A stretch of DNA of 64,000 bases, from the NCBI GenBank assembly GCA_963971425.1, contig OZ020515.1, positions 40,157,198 to 40,221,197 of the forward strand, in the 5' to 3' direction. This DNA is from Bryoerythrophyllum caledonicum (taxonomy: Eukaryota; Streptophyta; Bryopsida; Pottiales; Pottiaceae). The translations under genes and the position numbers were made by a program. Below the pieces are notes generated by a model. It ran no database searches and was not told the DNA's origin. It was given only the letters and a program-made list of their open reading frames with translations. Shown piece by piece: positions 11,965 to 20,186 of this stretch (position 1 is the stretch's first letter; each line of letters opens with the position of its first letter).

Positions 11965-13110
11965 GTAGGTTAGATTTAGGAGTAGTAGTAGCTTAGGGAT
12001 CAGAATTAGGTAGCGATTAATGATGGGGCCCAAAGTTGCACCCGGCTACTCAATCCGGAAACTAAGCCTTCCGGAAACTTGGAACCTTCCCGGAATTTTG
12101 CGTACTTTTCGGATGTCCAGAATCCGGATCCGGGAAAATAGGATCTGAGATTCACTTTTCCGGATTTTTCGGGATAAGATCCTCCGGATTTCTTGCAGAC
12201 AGGATAAGCCTCAATTTAGGAACGATTCTTGTACTTAGTAGATGGGTTGTAGAAACTCATGGCCTTGTTTATTTTCCTCTACGTTGAATATATTTCAGAG
12301 CTGTTCTGGATTTGCTACCTAGTATTTGTGAAGAGAGTTATTTTACGTGTGAGGTTCAAGGTCCGTTGCGGTAGTACGTTTTGTGCAAGTTTCTTCGAAG
12401 AGAAGGATGTGTTGTTGTGCTAAGGAGTGAACCGACTTGGATATTCAACAGGGGAGTGTCCGGAATAACTGGAGGAGGTTGCAGAGGTGTTCCTGGTCAC
12501 CTTTAGAGTCCGGAAGAACCAGGAGGGGAAGAGATATATTGCAGAGGTGTTCCTGGTAGTCTCTAGGGCACGGAACAGTCCGTGTGAACCCGGATTTCGA
12601 TCCAAAACCGGAGTTTATCCCCCACGATAGGCTATGTGAGTCTAGAAGGAGTCCTCCCCAGTAGAACTATATCCCTATCTTCGTAGGGCTACAAAATTAC
12701 TATCGGAACGTCGTTGTAGTCCGGCCGTACCTTTGTGTGACCGCATCCGGAAGGCCTTCCGGATGTCCTGAGAGTTACGTCTAGGACCAACACCCTATCA
12801 CAGGTTAGTAGATTAGAAGAAGAGTGATTGTCCGGTCACTATAAACTCCGGGGCAGTGGGTGTCTAGCCACTTAAAGTTACAAGGCAGTGGGAAATCCGG
12901 CCACTTACACAAAATAGGATCAGTGGACTTCCGGTCACTCGTTTAAACCTTCCGGAAGCCGCTCTGAGGAGGAACAGAGGTAAATCAAACTACCCTCCAC
13001 ATTTCCGGAAATCATTTCCGGAAATAACTGTGAAACCTTCCGGAAACTAGATCCGGAAAGTTTTGCTTGGGTTTTGGAATCCGGAAGGATCCGGACTATC
13101 ACTGACTAGA
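11965..13110 (+). mobile_element. 3' non-coding part of the TTCCGGAA-rich element
   Basis: There is no coding frame. TTCCGGAA and TCCGGA occur very frequently. A 19-base direct repeat, TTGCAGAGGTGTTCCTGGT, lies at 12479 and 12539. A small hairpin array occupies 12832-12945. The region is probably the tail or LTR of the element whose ORF ends at 11964. Confidence 0.5.
12832..12945. repeat. Short array of CAGTGG...CCACT hairpins
   Basis: Three units with arms CAGTGG and CCACT (last copy TCACT) start at 12854, 12886 and 12921. Each has a 7-8 base loop, and unit spacing is 32-35 bases. A half unit precedes them. The array lies in the non-coding tail of the TTCCGGAA-rich element. Confidence 0.7.
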
Positions 13111-13119
13111 TTGACTAAC

Positions 13120-14300
13120 CTAGGTGATTAATAGACTAGTGATTTTGGGGTAATTTGAAAGGATAACTAGATCTCTGTGGGAACAAAACCGGAGTGGTTT
13201 ACTTTGGAAGCACTTAGTGACGATTGAGTGCATTCCGGAGGAATACTGACTCTGCAATCTACGACAATAGTACTCAGGGAAGCTCACTCGCCGAATCTTA
13301 CTCAAGCTTGAGGTTGAGATTGGCGGCAATCCACAATCAGCGAGATGATCATCAAAAAGCGGTATTTGATCCTTCCACTTAAACTTGCAGGTAAGACCTT
13401 TGCCACAGCCTTCTCCCCAGATGGGAGAACACGAGACTTGTGAGGCATGTGGTCCGCATGTCTATCGAGGATGGCTCCAAGAGCGGCAGTAGCCACAACT
13501 GTATGACCTCTAGGCTTACGCAAACCGGTATTCCCGTGGTGTTGAGCCGCATGACCAGCGGCAGCATCCTTCGCATTCCGATAGAAAGTACTCGAACTTA
13601 CATCCATGATTTTTATCCAGGCATGAGCATAAACGTCCACACCCTCTAGGGTCACAACCTTCCTACCCGCAGCGTTTCTATGAAACTGCCTGTGAACGTC
13701 GAGTTTGATCTGATTCCTGAACTGCACGATGGTCTCACTGTACAAGCGCGTACGGAGGACTTTTATTTTATCTCTAGGGTAGTGTTGAACACAGTTTTAA
13801 ATGCAACAACTATTACTCGCAACTGTGTTAATGGAATGAGGGGTCATGAGGAACTCAGAATTCCTGGACACTATTGGACGTGTATTCCTTGAGGAATTGT
13901 CGTACGAACGGGAGCTCCCACCTACAGGTCTGTTACGCTCAACCAACCAGACATTGTAAACGTCCCTAAGGCAATGATGGAAGAGACTCACACTGTTTAG
14001 GAAGACTTGTTGAATTGGCAAGGACTTAAACGAGTACCTCCATTCATCAGGAGCTTCCTCCAGAACAAAAGTACTGGACACCTGTACTACAACATTGGAA
14101 TCCCCAAGAGGACCAGAGGAACCTAGAAGTGCACTGGACCGGACATTGCGAACCAACCCCTCGGCAATGCGAACACCCGAACCATTGTGAAGCGATACAG
14201 TCATCCCGGCCCACAGACGGCGAGGAATAACATCAAAGTCAGGAAGGTCTGGATTAACGGGAGCGTCAACATGAACATTGTCGTCCTCAGAGGAAGACAT
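13120..14300 (-). pseudogene. DUF7869-like element protein, N-terminal part
   Basis: The likely start is ATG 14300, just after a splice-acceptor-like TTGGAATGCAG. The first segment (14300-13797) is acidic and then has a WAGMTVSLHNGSGVRIAEG block. A break or small intron near 13770-13810 leads to 13745-13302. That part holds HRQFHRNAAGRKV, VSSSTFYRNAKDA (helix-turn-helix-like) and ADHMPHKSRVLPSGEKAV, all typical of N-termini of DUF7869-type proteins. A further frame to 13120 contains PPISTSSLSKIRRVSFPEY. The rest continues at 9490-7660. The palindrome array at 14585-14938 lies directly upstream, in the promoter or leader intron. Confidence 0.7.
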
Positions 14301-14584
14301 CCTGCATTCCAATGAGAAAAATGTTAGATAATCCTTCTAAAAAGTATGGATGAATATCTTGAAGGAATGGACATCAATGCAAAAGCTTATGAAGTGGAAA
14401 ATTTAGCTCGAATCGAGGTAACTTCTAGTGCTTGAAATACAACCTGCATTTATTTGAATTGACATTGTGTACAAGGCAATTTTAGCTCGACTCAAGGTAA
14501 ACTCGGATGGAATTTGACAAGAATGCAATTTCTTGTTATCACTCAAAATACGATTATGAAATAATCGCACCCGTGCCAATGACA

Positions 14585-14938
14585 ATTTAGCTCGACTCGA
14601 GCTAAACTGTTATACCATATTTTCTACGTTAGTTTAGCTCGAGTCGATCTAAACTGTCGGACTATATTGATAACGACAGTTTAGCTCGAGTCGAGCTAAA
14701 CGGTCGTTGTAAATAAGGTATTACAGTTTAGCTCGAGTCGAGCTAAATTGTCATACCATAATTTCTACGTCAGTTTAGCTCGACTCGAGCTAAACTGTCG
14801 TTATCAATATAGTCCGACAGTTTAGATCGACTGGAGCTAAACTGTCATATCTTATTTACAATGACCGTTTAGCTCGACTCAAGCTAAATTGTCATTGAAT
14901 ATATGGTATGGCACTTTAGCTCGATTCGAGCTAAAGTG
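14585..14938. repeat. Eight 25-bp palindromes with seven 22-bp spacers (47-bp period)
   Basis: Palindromes start at 14585, 14632, 14679, 14726, 14773, 14820, 14867 and 14914, exactly 47 bases apart. Each has arms like GTTTAGCTCGA and TCGAGCTAAAC around one central base. Spacer order is A, B, C, A, inverted B, inverted C, then a diverged inverted A. Inverted B matches B exactly over 32 bases including flanks. The two A copies differ at 3 of 22 positions, and C versus inverted C differ at 3 of 32. Irregular palindromes also occur at 14401 and 14480. No Cas-like gene is present and the host is a eukaryote, so this is not called a CRISPR array. Confidence 0.95.
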
Positions 14939-14942
14939 TCCT

Positions 14943-15555
14943 TCCGTGATTCTCGGCGTCATTTTTGGTCTTCATATTGACAAACTCTTCAGCCTATGGA
15001 TCTTCATGTCTGTGTACTAGCACCCGAATTCTTGCATTAGTCATCGACATACGTGCAGTGACGCTTCAAAATCACAGTGACAACTAGAACTAGTGCAGTA
15101 ACCTTCACTGTCACATCCTAATTGCAAGAGTGCACGGAGAATGCAAGAAGTATACATCAATGTGTACCTTATGAAGTAGACTTTTGGTGCGTTGTTGCGT
15201 TGGGCAAGCGCCGAACTCAACCGTGCGCAACCCTAAACCCTCCTCAACCTCCCACAGTTGTACTACCTCCAAGCCTCTACCCAACAACGTTGCACAACAA
15301 TCAAACTGAGAAGGGAAAAAAATGAAGAAAGTGGGCGGAGGTTCGGCGAGGTCACTCACGCACACACGACCGTTCAATATTTGGGGGGAGGAAACTTCAG
15401 AATTAGTGGGAGGAAACTTTTCCACGGCCCCTTAAAAAATGAAAATTTGAAATCTTGGCGGGAAACTTAATGAACTATTTCCCGGTCGACTAAAATAAGG
15501 AAGAGTACATACCTCGAATATACTCGAAAATGCAAGTTATTTACACGTATATGTG
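14943..15555. other. No gene seen
   Basis: Short ORFs exist on both strands but none shows a recognisable domain or splice-supported continuation. The stretch links the palindrome array and the telomere-like repeats. Confidence 0.4.
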
Positions 15556-15559
15556 GGAT

Positions 15560-15675
15560 TCAGGGTTAGAATAACGCTCAGGGATAGGGTTAGTGTTTAG
15601 GGTTAGGGTTTAGGGTTTAGGGTTAGGGTTTAGGGTTTAGAATTTAGGTTCAGGATTAGGGTTCAGGGTTTAGGT
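15560..15675 (+). repeat. Interstitial telomere-type repeats (TTTAGGG/TTAGGG)
   Basis: The tract is made of TTTAGGG and TTAGGG units, cleanest at 15597-15640 and degenerate on both sides (AGGATTAGGG, TTCAGGG). TTTAGGG is the common plant and green-algal telomere repeat. The tract is short and mixed, so it is interstitial and not a chromosome end. A few similar units occur at 51050-51075 inside the solo LTR. Confidence 0.85.
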
Positions 15676-15679
15676 CCTT

Positions 15680-17030
15680 GGTTTTGGTATTATCTTGCCG
15701 ATGATTTCATTTCAATTTGCTAATACTTTGAATATTCCGGATATTGACAATTCCACTAAGGTATAGGGGAATGTAGAGAGCATATTGAAATGATTAGAGT
15801 GAATTTGTATTACAATCCAAATAGGACTTATCTATAAAGTTGAAAGAAAAGACCTTTACAAATGAGTAGCATTATAAAAACAAAAAACAAGTAATATATG
15901 CACGTGTAATTTGGAGCAAAAAAGTATGTATTCAAACATGCTTCGGACATCATTTCTTTGGGGTTTTTTTAAAGTGCGTATTGTTACTATTTTGTAATTA
16001 ACTTTGATTGTTCATTCTTGCGCAAGAATCCCAAGTGTCCCCATGGTCTGGATTTGGAATTGAAATTGATTACTATCCACTAAGTACTCAAAGACTGAAA
16101 ATGTGCGGAAACTAATAGTTGGATTAAAATATCTTATTCTTGACTTCACATTGTACTATCATGAGTTTAGGGTGTGACAATCTAAGCATGACATGAAAGA
16201 TGGAGGAATTCTTGACTATGCACAATTTATTTTATGTTTTGACGTGAAATTAAAGACTCTGTCGCTTGTAAAACATAGAGACTGGAACAATATTAAAAGA
16301 TTAAACAAGAAATGAAATGACCTCATGAAAAAGAAAGGATAATCAAAATATAAAATATAACTAATACAAAGTGTATCACTTAGTGCATCAAGCATAATTT
16401 AATGTTAATAATGTAAGTAATTTTGGATTTATTTATACATGCAATAAAGGAATAATTAGTTTTTAGCACGTTCAAGTGGTCGCAAATTATATTTTAAATT
16501 CTCAAATTTTTGTACAAGAATGGTGAAAAACATGAGGCATATTACGAAGTAATTTTTTTTTGTATTGAACGTCTTCAATAAAAGTTTTGCTAGCCAAAAG
16601 AGAAACTTCTCAATTGTGGGCACTTCGAGCAATTTTATAACCTTATGGTATGACACACTATGGAATGTGATATTTTCAATACATAGAAGTAATATTAGAA
16701 CGTTTGATATTGTGGAAAAACATGTTATTTTTCTAGTGACAAATAAGATTATATCCCAATTAATACATTTTCACACATTGTCACATATTATTGATTTAGG
16801 GTACCAGAAATACTTAGACTTCATATCCACTGAAGACTAGGAGATTGTCATATTTTTTTGCTTTTTAATATTACTATTGGAGGTTTAGGTCTACATTATT
16901 TGAAAATCCTTTTAAAATTCAAAAGATTTTATTTCACATTGTGAAATACTTAACCATAAAGAGAAGTATGGAGTTCAAAACGATTGTTTGAAGAAATGAA
17001 AATACACATTGCACATACATCAGCTTGGTT
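15680..17030. other. No gene seen, AT-rich
   Basis: AT-rich sequence with only short, unconvincing ORFs (for example 16456-16840). No repeats with clear boundaries were recognised. Confidence 0.4.
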
Positions 17031-17039
17031 TTTAGCAGA

Positions 17040-17190
17040 GGAGTGCTCCATCACTACGTGGAATGAACTAAAAGGAGTGTGTGCACACACTTTAGCTCCA
17101 ATAGTGCTAACGTGTGCCCCATCACTAGGTATAGTGAACTATAAAGAAAACACGCACAATTTAGCTCTACTAGAGCTAAATTAGAAGGAG
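17040..17190. repeat. Palindrome/spacer array, variant family (second locus)
   Basis: Palindromes start at 17089 and 17158, 69 bases apart, with CACTTTAGCTC or AATTTAGCTC arms. Spacers of the CCCATCACTAGGT..AGTGAACTA type lie on both sides, with a further spacer copy at 17048-17075. Both spacers match the one at 7205-7250. Dispersal of the whole unit, not only the palindrome, indicates copying of the array. Confidence 0.7.
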
Positions 17191-17399
17191 CTTGGGAATA
17201 ATAGGACGTAGGTATGCAGCAAAAGGAAAATCTCAAAAATTGGACAAAGTATAATATACATATGAAGGAAAAATGAAATTTCAAGTAGAAGATTGGAAAA
17301 ATAAGAACATTCTTTCGGGAACGAAAGTGAGAAAAGTAAGGAATATTGGAGAAGTGAAAAACTTAAACATACAATAAATATGGAAATATAGAAATACAA

Positions 17400-17760
17400 A
17401 AAAAATACTCATTAGATATCCATCACATATAATGCATTCAATGTGCATTACATATTCAATAAATATTCATTAAATATTCATTAAATATTCATTGAATATG
17501 CGAATACACATTGATTTTACATTTGAAATTTATTAACTATTCATTAACTATTCATTAACAATACATTAAATATTCTATAAATAATCCTTAAATATACAAA
17601 TATACAAATATTAATCAAACTGTCATAAAATATACTTTTAAAACTCTAAAGATTCATTAAATAAAATTTAAATATTCTTTAACTGTTCATAAAAATTACA
17701 GATATACAAATAGACATTAAATATTCTATAAAAAATCATAACAAAGTCATTTGTTATTGG
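17400..17760. repeat. AT-rich ATTCATTAAAT-type simple repeats
   Basis: The words TATTCATTAAAT and ATTCATTAACT repeat with short gaps, most densely at 17455-17570. The tract is non-coding. It may be a satellite remnant or low-complexity DNA. Confidence 0.7.
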
Positions 17761-18137
17761 CTAATGATATGATTACACATTAAATGTTCAGTAGATATTC
17801 CTAAATAATGTAAAAGAAATTCAAGACAAAATGATGAGAATAGTTCTGAATAAGACGATAAATATCTCAATATATTTAAATAATTATATGTGTTTACTCT
17901 ATACAATAACAATTTTATCTTTTGTAAATAGTATTTATAGCTAACTTCTACAAGCTTTCACTTTTAATTGCTGTAATCATAAATTTACAATGTAAGTATC
18001 AGTTTGAAATTATAAAAGTATAATTTTTTTCCAAAATTATTAAAATGCAAAAGCATGTTCAATTTCGTATTGAAAGTAATAGACAAAAATTCAAAGACAA
18101 AAAGACAACTACAAGAAGACAAAGACAAAAAGATGAA

Positions 18138-18400
18138 GACATAGTTGTAGGAGCCCCAACAGCTGTTGTTGAGACCCCAACAGCTATTGTTGGGGGCCCA
18201 GCGACTGTTAATGGGGCCCCAACAACTATTTCTGGGGGCCCCAGCGACTGTTGTTGGGGCCCCAACAGCTATTGCTGGGGGCCCCAGCGACTGTTGTTGA
18301 GGCCCCAATGGCTATTGCTAGGGGCCCCAACGACTGTTGCTGGGGCCCCAACACCTATTGCTGGGGGCCCCAACGAGTGTTGTTGAGGCCCCAGCAGCTA
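18138..18400. repeat. GGGGCCCC palindrome array (about 21.5-bp spacing, 43-bp unit)
   Basis: About a dozen GGGGCCCC palindromes or one-base variants lie 21-22 bases apart. Two spacer types alternate: AACAGCTATTGCTG and AGCGACTGTTGTTG. The second resembles the reverse complement of the first (about 10 of 14 positions). The repeat unit is therefore two palindromes, 43 bases. Long ORFs over this tract on both strands are by-products of the repeat. Confidence 0.9.
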
Positions 18401-18959
18401 TTATTACGTGATGGTAGTGGGATGGTGTTGGTTGTGATTTGAACTGGTGTAGGACGAACTTATATATAACGACGGTAATGAATTTACACCTTCTGTAATG
18501 CAGTAATTGAAATTGTGTCAAGTGAAAGTCAGCTAATCCACTCAAAGCATGAAAGAAAACCAAGCACTTTAATCCTATTTTCAACACTAAACACATGAGT
18601 TGTTCACGTCCGTGCAATCAAAGTTTGTGTATTATAAAGAGTATTTGAATATATAAGTCTTAAATGAGATCATACGTTTGAAATTGGAAATATTATATTT
18701 TCTTTGACTCTCGATCGTTGCCTCAGAATTTAAAAATTTGTACTGTCTAAGGCTTAGAGAAATTGTCTTGGAAACTTACAACTAGAGAAATTGTAAACGC
18801 GTAAAAAACTGACATTATGAGAAGGTTTAACTTTTCTTAGAAATGAAATGGAAAATATGCAAAAAGTACGAAATCGAACTGATTTTTTTTTAAATCGAAA
18901 AGTAATTTAAAAAAATAATCAAAATGTAAATTTTTAAAAAAAAATTCTGAAAAAATTGG

Positions 18960-19062
18960 TGCATCCACCAGAATACCCGAGGGTATTTGCCTGATATCTG
19001 AGGGAGCATCCCGAGGGTATCTAGGCAATCCCGAGGGTATCCCAAGGGTATCCTGAGGGTTT
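18960..19062. repeat. CCCGAGGGTAT repeats
   Basis: The word CCCGAGGGTAT, in one copy extended to the palindrome ATACCCGAGGGTAT, occurs several times with variants (CCCAAGGGTAT, CCTGAGGGTTT). It sits just upstream of the inferred leader of the locus that begins near 19100. Confidence 0.7.
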
Positions 19063-19085
19063 CGACGCGACCATAGGAGCCGTCC

Positions 19086-20186
19086 TCACGGCTTAGGGTT
19101 ATGAATTGAAGACGTCCAAGGTCTCGAATCGGGCCGCGAGCTCTCTTTCTCTCTCTCTCCTTTCCGTGCTCCTGTGCGTGTTCTCCTTCGTCTTCGTGTC
19201 TGTGGTGTGCGTGTTCTCCTTCGTCTTCGTGTTTGTGTCTGTGGCTTGTCTAAGTTAGTTTTGTGTTCGTGTTCGTGTTTGTCTTCGGCTCGTGCTGGTG
19301 TTGTGCGTTTGTTCATGTAGAGTATTGCTCAGTTCGTGTTTGTAGAAGCACTGTCAATAGAGTTTCTGTTAGGGTTTGTTGCGCACGTTCTCGGAAACGT
19401 GTAGACTTAGGTTTTCTGCTAATAGGATTTGCAAGAAGTGAGGGTTTGAATTAGGTGAGGTTTCAAGCACGTAGAGATTGAAACGCGTGAAGCTGTGAAG
19501 GATTAACGTGATTTTCGAACAAGGAGGAGGAACAAGAAGCTGAAGAAGACTTTCGACACTTAAAGGTATGTGTACAGATCGCGTTCTTGTACAATTGTTT
19601 CATGGTTTTTCTGCTTTGGTGAATTATGTTTGATGTTTCGTGTTTTCTGGTTTTATGTTAGCTGAAATTATGGTGTTTGGTGGTGTTTGCTGTGATTGTA
19701 TGGATTTTTTTTTCCTTCAGGCATTTGTTGTATTTTATTGCTCTTAGTTTCTGTTTGTATTAGAAGTGCGTGTGTTGATTGTTGTTTTGTGGAATTCGTG
19801 TTATGTTCTGTCGTAGTGGTGATGCTAGTTCGTTTTTTAAAATGAAAATTAGTTTCAATGTGTTGCTTTGAATGTGCTGGTTTGTGTTGAATGTGCTGAT
19901 TTCGAAGTGTAGAATGTTGAATGTATTCATTGTTGGATGTGTTGAAACGTTCAATGTGATAAATGTTCAATGTATTGCTTTATGTTTAGGTTTTTCTGTG
20001 GTTCTGCATTGTGATTGCTTCTTTGTGGTTGTATTTTCTGTGTGCATGTTGTTGTTTATTGGTTTTGGGATAGAGTGATTGGTTGTTTAATTGATTGGTT
20101 GATTGATTGTTTGATATTGATCTTGCAGGACGTCTAGTTCCAACAGAGTTTGTCTGGGATTAGAGTTCCAAATCAATGGCTGAAAG
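19086..20186 (+). promoter_or_regulatory. Inferred promoter and 5' leader of the 20-31 kb locus
   Basis: A pyrimidine-rich TCTC tract (19140-19165) is followed by a leader ending AAAG|GTATGTG at 19565. A leader intron of about 563 bases ends TCTTGCAG at 20128. The next exon holds an ATG at 20176 (ATGGCTGAAAG), split after 11 coding bases by GTAAAATC at 20187. The coding codon resumes in phase at 21438 after TGTGTGCAG. The two consensus introns and the phase match support the model. The transcription start cannot be placed. Confidence 0.5.

Larger units (their letters stand above)
9490..13280 (+). mobile_element. TTCCGGAA-rich retroelement-like insertion
   Basis: This block separates two halves of the DUF7869-like gene and lies in the opposite orientation. 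It has an extreme density of CCGGAA/TTCCGG words, a leader (9540-9975), one long degenerate ORF (9976-11964) and a 1.3-kb non-coding tail. It carries no gag or pol. Exact termini, LTRs and a target duplication were not found. It could be an insertion or the content of a long intron. Confidence 0.5.

Noticed and set aside
14585-14938. CRISPR array
   Set aside because: The repeat/spacer regularity is CRISPR-like, but the window is eukaryotic, spacers recur and invert, and no cas gene is present.
17985-18442. ORFs on both strands over the GGGGCCCC array
   Set aside because: Repetitive Gly/Pro/Trp-rich products on both strands reflect the repeat; no domain or splice support.
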